Positions 33,091 to 43,718 of a stretch of 64,000 bases of DNA are shown piece by piece (position 1 is the stretch's first letter; every line of letters starts with the position of its first letter). Under the pieces are notes generated by a model. The model had not been told where the DNA came from. It ran no database searches and worked only from the letters and a program-made list of their open reading frames with translations. The position numbers were made by a program, and so were the translations under genes. Source of the DNA: Saccopteryx bilineata (lineage: Eukaryota; Chordata; Mammalia; Chiroptera; Emballonuridae); contig NC_089491.1 in NCBI RefSeq assembly GCF_036850765.1, positions 94,458,740 to 94,522,739 on the forward strand, in the 5' to 3' direction.

Positions 33091-33247
33091 AAAAGATTCT
33101 TATATCACTAAGATCTTCCACTTCCGAGTCTTCCCTTAAGCTCCTCCCTTTTATTGTGCTGTTTTTAGAAATAGAGGTGCCCCTTGCTATTGCTACCTGT
33201 AATTGCTGTGTGGCCATTCCCACCATCATTTTCATCATTTTATCTTT

Positions 33248-33605
33248 TTTTTATTTTTATTTTTCTGAAGAGAGGAGCAGGGAGACAGAGACAAACTCCA
33301 TGATTGGAATCCACCCAGCATGCCCACCAGGGGGTGAAGCTCTGCCCATCTGGGGTGTTACTCCATTGCAACCAGAGCCATTCTAACACCTGAGGTGGAG
33401 GCCATGGAGCCATCCTCAGCACCAGGGCCAACTTTGCTCCAATGGAGCCTTGGCTGCAAGAGGAGAAGAGAGAGAGAGAAAGGAAGGAGAGGGGGGAAGG
33501 TGGAGGAGCAGATGGGCACTTCTCCTATGTGCCGTGGTTGGGAATCAAACCCAGGACTTCCACACACCAGGCCAATGCTTTATCACTGAGCCAGCTGGCC
33601 AGGGC
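33248..33605 (-). mobile_element. GC-rich bat SINE, minus strand
   Basis: The reverse complement of the GGCCCTGGCC family, ending GCCAGCTGGCCAGGGC at 33605. The 14-bp duplication ATCATTTTATCTTT flanks it exactly (33234-33247 and 33606-33619). On the plus strand it shows CCCACCAGGGGGTG (33323-33336), the CTCF-core-like box in the opposite orientation to the other copies. It is more diverged than 25330 and 48567. Confidence 0.95.
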
Positions 33606-33619
33606 ATCATTTTATCTTT

Positions 33620-35025
33620 GGAGTCTATTCTCTCTGCTTTTCTTCTGAGAATAATTCCTGTGGACCCAAAGGTAGAAGGGTCCCACATTCAGAATAGTCA
33701 TGGCTCAATGCTTCACATTAACGTTTCAAAGGCCACATGGTTCCCTTTTGTCCTTTAATATAAAAATAGTCAGAGCTATTTCAGGGAATAGAGTTGCTTG
33801 GCAGGGTGCCCAATGGGAGAGACAAGACTGTAAATTCTAGCTATAACCTGAAGAATATTTGCCATTTTATCTCATTCTACATTATCAGACATCAAAAGAT
33901 AGTTTAATAAGAGAATCATTTGGAGGAAATATTGAAAGCAGTAATATGCTATTTCATGGGCTATACAGCATATTTTAAACAGTATTCCTGTGTACCGACA
34001 GAATTTTACACATTACAAAGTTTACCTTCCCAAAGGAGATGTGAGACCAAACTACCCAGCATCTTTGTGATGGTAAATGTTTCACAATCAGCTTTCTGGG
34101 GGGAGGGGTTAAAAAGCCTTGATTTGTCGCATCTGCCAATTTCTATGGTGTAAATACCCCTACTATACCTATTTCAATTTACCACTAGTTTTAAAACTGG
34201 CCTATAAACTTCTTGAAACTTAACAGTCATAAGCTGATTTGACCCAGCTTCAAAGTACAATTGAGCAAGCATGTGACTAGATTCCATGATCAGATTCACC
34301 AGTGTGAAACAAGCTTTGAAGAGAGGAGAGAAATATGAGGAAGCAAGCTCAACATGGACTCTATCTTTTTGCAAAGTGACAGAGGAAATGTCTTGTTTGG
34401 AGTGTAGAAGACACAGATGGTTCTAGTGTTTAGTCCTAGCACCATCAATAATTGCTATGTTGATAGCAGTGGCAATAGGAGCCTTGTTCCTGACTTCAGG
34501 GACCCCATGTAGAGGTTCTGTGAACATTTTTACATTCTTAATAAATCACTTTGCTGCATTGACTGAATCGATGGATTCTCTTATTTGCAAATAAGAGCCC
34601 TAACTGATTCTGTTTGACACAGAGATAGATACTTATAAGCAGAATTAAATACTACTTCCATGAAATCTATCTTGAGAGTGTGATTTTTCCCATGGAGATG
34701 AGTTCCTGTTTCATTCAATCCCATGTGCTCCCCATTGATAACAGTGGTGGGCAGAAACCACCGCAAACTCGGATTACTCTGTGGCTCAAAATGTAAGAAG
34801 GGTGCAGCTAGATCACACAGTCAAGCATCTAATAAGAGTCCCCACAAAGACTCGAGAGAGTGAGGAGTAATTCACTCCACCTCAGCAGTGCCAGTTTTGA
34901 CATCTACCCAAAACATGTAAAAAAAAAAACTCCTCTGCAAGGCAACACAAACAATACAGTCTATTTATAATGTGCATTTTGATAACCTTTAATGAGTAAT
35001 TATTTCCTCAAACTTAAGAGCTTGT
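33620..35025. other. Unique non-coding stretch
   Basis: No gene or clear repeat was seen. Frames up to 77 codons show no domain. Confidence 0.4.
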
Positions 35026-35172
35026 TACTTTGTGGACCACCTGCCTCCAAGATACCTGAAGTTTTGGTAAAAAGTATTTCTGCTTCACCAGATCTCCTGA
35101 ATCAGAGTCTCTGAGGGGGACCAGGTATTTACATTTTCAACATGTGCTTTAAATGTTTGAGAACCAACCATA
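35026..35172 (-). mobile_element. MER5-like hAT MITE fragment
   Basis: On the plus strand GTGGACCACCTGCCTCCAAG, TCTCCTGAATCAGAGTCTCT, GACCAGGTATTTACATTTTC and AATGTTTGAGAACCAACC follow the MER5 order in reverse. Ends are eroded. Confidence 0.65.
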
Positions 35173-36168
35173 TTTGATGACCAAAAACCACAGAAAAGGG
35201 AACCTCTTAAAAATAATACATTAAGAGGTTTGACAGAAAATGCTAGATATATAACACAAATTACTATTTGGATCATTACTAATTTCTACATCTCTTTGTA
35301 AATCATGTATTCATTAATTGCTTTTACATAAGTTCCTTTAACAAACAATTCCGAGGTCTGAGCTTTTGCTTCATGTATATGCGCATATTCAACCAGACAC
35401 TAATAGATGCAGAAGGCATGTATCTGTTATTAGGCGTGTGCTCATTCTCTTTTCAAAAGCAGTGTCTGGATGCCTCAGCACCCAGCAGAGTCGTCTGCTC
35501 TCTAGAGTTCTGAAAGTCAAGCTATCTCTTCCTCCAAACTCTTTACCTTTTCTCTCCAAACAGCAAGAAGAGCATGGCTTCTTTTCACATAGGAATAAAT
35601 GGAATACAGAAAGTTTCTCTTCCATTCATAGCTCCCCTCCCATCCCTCTACCGTCTGGATACTGGCTGCCCGGTCTCCATATCTCTCCATATTGTGCTAT
35701 ATTGAGACTCTGTCCAGAACAGAGAGCCATATATCAAGTCCACCTCTGAAGCCACACAGAAGAGTAAAACAAACTGAGGTAAAAGACTGTGCCTATGCTA
35801 ATGAATGAGGAGTTTTAGTCCCATCAGCAAAGGTGAGACTGATTGATGCCTTTCTAAGGAAATGTTATATGGATTTCATGCCCCAACTGGCCCCCAGTGT
35901 CCACAGGTTGGCTTTTTTCATGCATTTCTGACACTTACTCATCAGAATACATGGATTGTTTGATCTTTCTGGATTTCCCTTTCAGTAACTGACCAAGGAA
36001 ATAAAAATATATTAAATACATATGGTAATTTCAAACCCTCAAACCACTGATTGCAACTGCAAAGAACAATAAGAAATGAACAAACTCTATTCTTTAACCA
36101 ACTAAGATGTTTACCATTTACTGTGTCTTATTTATCTAGCTATAAGCTCTCTGCCCGCAAGTCTCATA
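35173..36168. other. Unique non-coding stretch
   Basis: No gene was recognised. The 127-codon plus frame at 35366-35749 is antisense to a 78-codon minus frame and neither shows a domain. Confidence 0.4.
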
Positions 36169-36169
36169 G

Positions 36170-36387
36170 GACAGGGTTTGTCAACATCAGCAATACTGGC
36201 ACTCAGGGAAGTATAATTCTTTGTTGTGGGAGCTGTTCTTTCCATTGTACAATTTTGGTGATACCTAAAGTCCGTACTCACTGGATGCAAGTAGCATGCT
36301 CCACCACAGTGGTGCCAACCAAAAATACTTCCAAACATTACCAAATATCCCTTAGGGGGAAAAATTGCTCCTGATTGAGAACCACTG
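36170..36387 (-). mobile_element. MER20-like hAT-Charlie MITE
   Basis: Reading minus from 36387, CAGTGGTTCTCAATCAGGAG is followed by CCCTAAGGGATATTTGGTAA, TGTTTGGAAGTATTTTTGGT and CACTGTGGTGGAGCATGCTA, the MER20 order. The other end shows CTGGCACTCAG and GGGTTTGTCAAC. Ancient and non-coding. MER20 copies have been linked to placental gene regulation in other mammals, and nothing here indicates function. Confidence 0.85.
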
Positions 36388-37180
36388 GGTTTGAAAGAAA
36401 TGTAAATAAATACCTAAAATGAAATGAGAAGGTGGTGGAAGGTGGAAACATATCATGTGCTACAGAAAGAAAAACTCACTACACCAGGTAAACTGAGGAA
36501 AACAGAGGAGATGAATAGTGAGCTAGATTTAAAGCTTTTGTTGTCAAAGAGTAACTCCTTATTTTGAACTCAAATTGGCCTTCTTACACAGCTACTATTT
36601 TATTTTTTTATCTAGAGTCATATTTGATCCTTTGAAGTTAATAAATGCAAAACCTAGTCATGTGTACAAGTATTTCCCAGCTCACATAATACTCTCAGAC
36701 TGGTACTCTGGCCTCTGATCTTGAAAGAAAGAAGATGAAGAAAAGCTCACTAGCAGAGTCTCAGACACTGTCAAAGAAGAGATCGGGTCTTGGGAGAAAA
36801 GTTGAGGAAGCATAAATGGATGGTGTATCACTAAGCACAAGCATCCAAGTTTACATAAAAAAAAAAAGTCTGGATAAAGAACTGTAATAGTTTGATATAC
36901 TGTTCCACTGTGACATGAAACAGAAGTGGGCTGTAACTATGAAGTGTTTTGCATTCAACATTTACCCAGAAACCTTATGCATGTGATCACTGCTATTGGC
37001 TAATGGTATTCCCTTGGCTCTTCTCCCAGATTTTAACTGTTTACTCTTCTCCAGGTTAGGAAAAGTTTCAGCTAAAACAGCACATACTCAGATGTTCACT
37101 ATTGCAGGCCATTCTTGCCAGGCAGACACATGGTGTCCCATGTATGCAGAGTTGTGTGAGTCTACAGTAACCCATTTAAT
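36388..37180. other. Unique non-coding stretch
   Basis: No gene or recognised repeat was seen. Confidence 0.4.
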
Positions 37181-37599
37181 TTTATTGACTTTTTAAAATT
37201 TTATTTAGAAATTAAATTCAATGGGATGACATTGATCAATAAGAATGCATAGGTTTCAGCTCAGTGGTCAGAGCATCATCACCAAGCACAGAGGTTACTG
37301 ATTCAATCTCGGATCAAGGCACATACAAGAATAACTTGATACTCCTGTCTCTCTTTCCCTCTCTCTCCCTCATTTCTCTCTCACTGAAATCGATAAATAA
37401 AAAAAATCACATATAAAGAGTACATATGTTTCAGGTAAACCTTTCTATAACATTTGAACTGTTGATTGTGTTATGTGCCCATCACCTAAATTCAAATCAT
37501 GTTCCATCACCATATATTGATCCCTTTTTACTTCCTTCCTTTTGGTAACCACTTCAATTTTATTTATGTCCATGAGTCTCAGTCTTCTATCCCACCTAT
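37181..37599 (-). mobile_element. Old L1 3' UTR, first segment (continues after the LTR)
   Basis: On the plus strand: the TTTTATTTAGAAATTAAATT tail region, then AATGGGATGACATTGATCAA, a SINE insert, GTGCCCATCACCTAAATTCA and the CCCACCTAT edge. It is the 3' UTR of the L1 whose ORF2 resumes at 38420. Confidence 0.88.
37260..37410 (+). mobile_element. Short diverged tRNA-derived SINE inside the L1 3' UTR
   Basis: CTCAGTGGTCAGAGCATCAT (A-box-like), GATTCAATCTCGGATCAAGG (B-box-like), ACATACAAG and a CTCT tract with a GATAAATAAAAAAA tail. The L1 text AAGAATGCATAGGTTTCAG just before it is echoed by AAAGAGTACATATGTTTCAG after it, giving a diverged target duplication. Older than the other SINEs. Confidence 0.75.
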
Positions 37600-37978
37600 T
37601 GAAATATAGAAAAGAAAGGCCCTTAGTATGAATAACTCTTAGCAGAATTTACTTTCTCTAAAACAAAGAGACTTTTGGCATTACTTACTTTTCTAAAAAG
37701 ACTCCCTATTCCTGGTCTTGAGTCTGTTCTTCTGGACTGTGACCTTGGGCTAGCTTTGCAAGGTTGCAGGTGTTCTCAGAATGTTTCTCTTTGAATAAAC
37801 CCTATTGATAAACATTGTAAGAAAACTTGTTTCACTGCTTTGTCCTACTGCTATGCTTCCTCTCCTCCCCATTCCTCAATCAGTATGTAATTTCACCTTT
37901 AAAAGCTAGCCCCACACTGTGTTCGAGACCACATGATTTGAAAGACTTCAGTCTTCGTGTGGTCGTGCAGCCAGCATT

Positions 37979-37984
37979 AATAAA
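37979..37984 (+). promoter_or_regulatory. LTR polyadenylation signal AATAAA
   Basis: This hexamer lies where the R region would be expected. The SINE inserted within 10 bp of it. Its A-rich tail plus duplicated target creates another AATAAA at 38349-38354 in front of the downstream half. Confidence 0.6.
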
Positions 37985-37993
37985 AGCTCCTTA

Positions 37994-38351
37994 AGCCCAG
38001 GCGGTGGCACAGTGGATAGAGCATCGGACTGGGATGTGGAGGACCCAGGTTCGAGACCCCAAGGTCGCCAGCTTGAGCGCAGGCTCATCTAGTTTGAGCA
38101 AGGCTCGCCAACTTGAGCCCAAGGTCACTGACTCAAGCAAGGGATCACTCGGTCTGCTGTAGCCCCCCCCCACCCCCCCAACCCCCACCCCCCGTCAAGG
38201 AACATATGAGAAATCAATCAATGAACCACTAAGGAACCACAACAAAAAAATTATGTTTCTCATCTCTCTCCCTTCCTGTCTGTCTGTCTCTATCTGTCCC
38301 TCTCTCTGACTCTCTCGCCAAAAAAAATAAAATAAAAATAAATAAATAAAT
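37994..38351 (+). mobile_element. Rhin-1-type SINE inserted in the LTR
   Basis: AGCCCAGGCGGTGGCACAGT head, GGTTCGAGACCCC B box, TTGAGC repeats, a C-rich tract near 38163-38195, AACATATGAGAAATCAATCA, TCTG tract and AAATA tail. The flanks AAAAGCTCCTTA (37982-37993) and AAAGGCTCCTTA (38352-38363) differ at one base. Confidence 0.93.
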
Positions 38352-38419
38352 AAAGGCTCCTTAATTTGGCTTCTTGATTGTGTGGCAGGACATCTGTTTC
38401 TCACAGTTCTGATACAACA

Positions 38420-41395
38420 CTATGTGTGAAATCGTATAGTTCTCAGCCTTTTCTGATTACTTATTTCACTTAGTATAATGTTCTCAAGGTCCATCCATGT
38501 TGTTGTAAATGGCAATATATCGTAATTTTTTATGGCTGAGTTGTATTCCATCATATTTATATGCCACATCTTTTTTTATGCAATCCTCTATCAAGGGACA
38601 CTTTGGTTTTTTCCATGTCTTTGCCAGCATGAATAATGCTGCGATGAACATGGCAGTGGATGTGTTTTTGCATACCAATGTTTTCCAAATTTTTGGGTAG
38701 GATCACAGTAAGGGGATTGATGGGTCATATGGTAGTTGTGTTCTTAATTTTTTGAGGAACTACCATACTTTTTTTTATAATGGTTGTGCCAGTTTACATT
38801 CCCACCAGCAGTGAATGAGGGTTCCTTTTTATCCACAGCCTCTCCAACATCTGTTATTACCTGTCTTGTTGATAAGAGCCAATCTAACAGATGGTATCTC
38901 ATTGTAGTTTTGATTGGCCTTTCTTTAATAACTAGTGAAGCCAAACATCTTTTCATATACCTCTTGGCCATTTGTCTTCTTGGGAGAAGTATCTGCTCAG
39001 GTTTTCTCCCCATTTTCTAATTGGATTGTTTGTTGCTGATCTTTATGAGTTCTCTTTGAATAAACCCTATTGATAAACATTGTAAGAAAGCTTTGTTTCA
39101 CTGCTTTGTCCTACTGCTATGGACAATAACCCCTTATCAAAGCTATTGTTTGTAAATTTCATCTCCCATTTGTTTGGGTGCCTTTTGGTTTTGTTGTTGG
39201 TTTCTTCTGCTATGCAGAAACCTTTTTAGTTTGATATAGTCCCATCCATTTATTTTTGCCTTTACTTCCCTTTTCTTTAAGGTCAAATTCATAAAATGTT
39301 TTCTAAAGCCAAGATCTATAAGTGTAGTATATATGTTTTCTTCTACATAATTTATTGTTTCAAATCTTATATTTAAGTCTTTGATCCATTTTGAATTAAG
39401 TTTTGTGCATGGGGACAAACTGTAGTCAAGTTCATTCTTTTGCATGTGAATTTCCAATTTTTCCAGTGCCATTTATTGAAGAGACTTCTTTTCTCCATGT
39501 GTGTCTTTGGCACCTTTGCCATAGATTATTTGTCCATATATATGTGGCTTAATTACTGGGCTCTTGATTCGTTCCATTGGTCTGTCTGTTTTTCTTTCAG
39601 TACCATGCTGTTTTGATTATTATGACTCTGTAGCATAATCAGAAGGCAGGTAATGTGATACCTCCAGCTTCATTTTTTTTCTTCATTCTTTTCTTTTTAT
39701 ATGGTTCCATATAAATCTAGTGTTTTTTGTTCTACTTTTTTAAAATAACAATGGAATAATGGGGATTACATTAAACTTGCCTATTGCTTTGGGTAATTTT
39801 GTCATTTTAGCTATGTTGATTCTTCTGATCCATGAACATGAAATATTTCTCCATTTCATTGTGTCTTTTTTAATTCTTTCAATAATGCTTTGTAGTTTTC
39901 AGTATATAGGTTCTTCACATCTTTTATTAAGTTTATTCTTAGGTGTTTTAATTTTTTGTTGCAATTGTAAAAGAAATTGTATATTTCAATTCATTTTCTG
40001 GAGTTTATTGTTGGTATATAGGAAAACAACAAACATTTGTATACTGATTTTGTACCCTGTAATTTTATTGTATTTTAATTGTTTGTAATAGTTTTTTGGT
40101 GGAGTCTTTGTAGTTTTCTACATACAGAATCATGTCATCTGCAAAAAGTGATAACTTTACTTCTTCTTTCCTGGTATGGATGCCTTTTATTTCTTTCTCT
40201 TGCCTGATTTCTTTGGCTACAACTTCCAGTCTTATATTAAATAAAAGCAAGAGAATGACAGCTTTGTCTTGTCCCTGATATTAGAGGAAAAGCCTTCAAT
40301 TTTTCACCACTTAGTATGATGTTGGCTGAGGGTTTGTCATGTATGGCCTTTATTATGTTGAAGTACTTTCCTTCTATACACATTTTACTGAGTGTATTAA
40401 ACATGAATGGATATTGTTTCTTATTAAATGACTTTTCTGCATCTATTGATAAAATCATTGATTTTTGTTCTTTGTTTTGTTAATGTTTACATTGATCAAT
40501 TTGCATATGTTGAACAATCCTGTGCTCCTGGAATAAATTCCACTTGACCATGATGTATTATATTTTTAATGTATTGTTGTACTTGATTTGCTAGTATTCT
40601 GTTTAAAATTTTTGCATCTGTATTCATTAAAGATATTGTTCTGTAATTTTCTTTTTGTGTGTTATAGTTCCCAGGTTTAGGTATCACAGTTTATGTTGAC
40701 CTCATAAATGTATTAGGAACTATTGCTTTTCTGTTTTGAAAAAGATAGGTACCAAATTTTCTTTGAATGTTTGGTAGAATTCTTTGGTGTAACCATCTGG
40801 TCCTGGACTTTTATTTTGGGGGGAGGTTTTTGATAATTGTTTCTATTTCTTTTCTGCTTATAGGTCTATTTAGGTTTTCTACTTCTTCATGACTCAATCT
40901 AGGAAGATGATATTGTTCTAAGAATTTATCCATTTTCTCTGGGTTGTTGAATTTGGTGGCATATAATCTTTTATTGTTTTCTACTATGATCCTTTGTATA
41001 CCTATGATGTCTGTGGTAATTTCTCCTTTTTCATTTCAGGTATTGTTTACATAAATTTTTACTCTTTTTAGTGGGTCTAGCCAGTGGTTTGTTGATTTTA
41101 TTGATCTTTTCAAATAATCATCTCTTTTTTCTATTAATTTTTTCTATAGTATTTTTTCTTTATTTCATTTAGTTCTGCTCTAATTTTTACTACTTCCTTT
41201 CTTCTGATGACTTTTGGTTGCCATTGTTCTTTTTTATCTAGTTCTTTCAGATGTGATGTTAGGTTGTTGACTTGAGATCTCTCTTATTTCTTGATATAAG
41301 CCTATAATGTTATAAACTCCCTTTTTATTACTGCTTTCACTGCATTTTAGAAATTTTGATATGTCATGTTGTCATACTCATTTGTCTGTATATGT
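38420..41395 (-). mobile_element. Old L1, ORF2 body (continuation of 37181-37599)
   Basis: It resumes the L1 after the LTR and reads minus through the ORF2 C-terminus (38484-39020), [11 protein letters not shown] near 39150, and the RT with [11 protein letters not shown] near 40110 to [11 protein letters not shown] near 40450. It reaches the segment between endonuclease and RT near 41390. It is heavily broken. A foreign 71-bp segment sits at 39051-39121. The remaining 5' part is missing, with a SINE at the edge. Confidence 0.9.
39051..39121 (+). repeat. 71-bp copy of part of the nearby LTR inside L1
   Basis: It matches 37786-37855 in the LTR with one substitution and one added base (GAAAGCTTTG against GAAAACTTG). 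In other L1 copies here this point continues directly (TTCTTTGTATATTT...), so the segment is foreign to L1. See findings. Confidence 0.93.
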
Positions 41396-41408
41396 TTTCT
41401 GTTTCTGT

Positions 41409-41600
41409 TTGTTTGTTTTAGTGAGAGAAAGAGAGACTGAGAGAATCAAACAGACAGACAGGAAGGGAGAGAATGAGAAGTATCAACTTGTAGTAGTGGC
41501 ATTTTATTTATTCTTTGATTTTTTTCTCATACATGCCTTCACTAGGGGCTTCAGCTGAGCCAGTGAACCCTTGCTCAAGCCAGTGACATTGAGCTGAAGC
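41409..41600 (-). mobile_element. Rhin-1-like SINE fragment, minus strand
   Basis: On the plus strand: GAGAGAAAGAGAGACTGAGA, AACAGACAGACAGGAAGGGA, then GAGCCAGTGAACCCTTGCTC and AAGCCAGTGACATTGAGCTG, the reverse of the TC tract and TTGAGC-rich middle of the Rhin-1 SINE. The tRNA head is not recognisable. It lies at the truncated edge of the L1. Confidence 0.7.
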
Positions 41601-43018
41601 CAGCCATGATGGCCATAGATGCATTCTGCTCTGATGGATTAAACATCAACTGGTTTGTATGGTGAGGTCAATTTATAAGCACTGACAAAAAATTTTTAAT
41701 ATAAAACTTTTTTTCTCTTTCTCATGAAAACTCTTTGTTTTCACCCTGTATTCAGGACAGTTTTTGGGGTTTCTTCCTGATACTATGATTTCCTAATTGC
41801 AATTTATTGATCCAAAATAAATGCTTGTCACCTCTCATTTTAGCTTTTTAACATCAGGTTACCATACTAAAAGATGCTCTTATTATTCTTATCATTCAGA
41901 AAATTCCAACTTTCAAAAGCAAAGACCAAATATATTTCTAATTATAGCTCAATATCATAGAGGCACATCAGGTTTTTCACTGGAGAAAGAACCATTCTGT
42001 CTACCAAATAGGTGAGTTTCCTAAATGACTTCAGACCCACCATGTTCAGGACCCAAAGAGAACTCAGTGTGACAGACTATAAGTAGCTTCATACCCACTA
42101 GCATAAGAGAAAGTTGGCAAAAGGTTCATAATCTCTCCAGGTTTTATTTCTTGTTAAAATTATCTTAGAAGTTCCTGAATCAAATCCATTTTTCCTTTTT
42201 GTGTCATGAGGAAGTGCTGCCCAAAATCTTGATGCTATGACATCCTATCTATCCACCTCACTCCACCCTACCACCTCTAACTCATTTGGACCCTTGCCAT
42301 GTAATTCTTGCTAGTGACTTTATAAAAGAGGTTCTGTCTTAGTCACCCTTATATTTATTGTCAACAACTTAAGGCATAAAAAACTTCTAATTATACTGAA
42401 ATAAATGATACTAAAACCAAAATAAATGGGCAAAAGTGCATTTACAGTTGTGAGTACGTGAAACAGTTTAGTCTTGATTATCATTTATTAATATTGTATT
42501 ATTTATTCACATTACAACTGTAAACCTACTTTGCCAACCCCTGTATTTGTTGAATGAGGTGTGTAGGTATGGCCCCACAATTATAGCAACTTGAAAGCAG
42601 CCAAGGTACAATATTTGAGGGAAAATAAATCCACGTGCCTATCCGAGGTTTAACTTAGCATCTGATGGACAGAAGGATAGCAGATCTGAGGAGAAGAACT
42701 ACAAACCATAAACTTCAGGAAGGTCAGATAGAGCTAGGTCATTGGCCAATCCAGGTAGTGCTGAACAGTCAAGATCACACTTGAATTGTCTTTCCTGTTA
42801 GCTTTGGGGCATAGACTTGATTTCCAGGGTGATGCAAATTGGCTTGTTCTTTGATTCTACATTCAACAAGTTCATGTGCCAAACCCTAATCTGATAGATA
42901 CAAGGAGAATTAAATCCTTCCAGAGCCTATTGAGATGGACTAAAATAGCCATAACACAAAATCTAAGAGGCATGTGTTATATGAGGAAAGCAACTAATAG
43001 ACAAAGAAAAACAAACAA
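41601..43018. other. Unique non-coding stretch
   Basis: No gene or repeat was recognised. AT-rich with chance frames up to 64 codons. Confidence 0.4.
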
Positions 43019-43019
43019 A

Positions 43020-43238
43020 AACTCCTAGATACAGACAACAGTATGGTGGTTACCAAAGGAAAGGGGTAGGGGGAACAAAGGGTAAAGGGGACCAATATGA
43101 GGTGACAGAGAAGATTTTGCTTTGGGTGATAAGCATATAATGCAATATATAGATGATGCATTATAGAATTGTACACTTGAAATGGGTATAAGTTTATCTA
43201 TCAATGTCACCTCAATAAATTTTATTTTAAAAAAAAGA
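43020..43238 (+). mobile_element. L1 3' UTR tail (older subfamily)
   Basis: CTAGATACAGACAACAGTAT, GGTGGTTACCAAAGGAAAGG, TTGTACACTTGAAATGGGTA and CAATGTCACCTCAATAAATT end in an A-rich tail near 43238. This is the L1 3' end in plus orientation. Confidence 0.88.
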
Positions 43239-43379
43239 AAACAGAGTGACTTAGATGAAGTTTTTCTTGATAAGAAACCTATTAATAAACATCTTCCAAG
43301 ATGAGTTTTATAAAAGGAATTCTTTTTCACGTGTGACTTGTACATATAAATATATATGCACAGTAGAAGGGAATTATAA

Positions 43380-43718
43380 GGTTTTTCCCAGGCTGATCCC
43401 TCTGCTTAGAACACTGGTCTCTCCCTACCCCTTCTCTCTGTTCACTCTATTTATCCTTGGTCTCAGCTTAGAAGTCAACTCTTCCACAGTATCTTCTTCC
43501 ATCTTCCTAAGGTCTCACAATGTATTCTGGGCCACATAGGATTCCCCTTCTCAGAGCATTAATTCTACTGGATACTAATTATTTGCTTCATTGTCTGCTC
43601 CAGTATTTAGATTAATTTCCATGAAGGCAGAATTACACTTGGCCAGGTCACCCTGAATCTCTGCTTAGGGTTTGGTACATAGTAGGCATGCAGTGAATGT
43701 TCTATGTAGATAAATCAG
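43380..43718 (+). mobile_element. L2 LINE 3' end, degraded
   Basis: CTCAGCTTAGAAGTCAACTC, AATTATTTGCTTCATTGTCT, TTTCCATGAAGGCAGAATTA and GTTTGGTACATAGTAGGCAT follow the order of the L2 3' terminal part. No coding frame survives. Confidence 0.75.

Larger units (their letters stand above)
37600..38419 (+). mobile_element. Solo endogenous retrovirus LTR (about 460 bp without its SINE)
   Basis: It starts TGAAATATAG and ends ATACAACA, between two CTAT tetramers (37596-37599 and 38420-38423). A 4-bp target duplication fits class I (gammaretrovirus-like) ERVs. A TATA-like TTTAAAAGC lies near 37897 and the polyadenylation signal AATAAA is at 37979-37984, giving a plausible U3-R-U5 order on the plus strand. 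No internal retroviral sequence is present, so it is a solo LTR left by recombination. A SINE splits it just after the AATAAA. Confidence 0.8.

Noticed and set aside
38155..38196. C-rich tract as a possible i-motif or structural signal
   Set aside because: It is an expanded tract inside a Rhin-1 SINE and may partly reflect sequencing difficulty.
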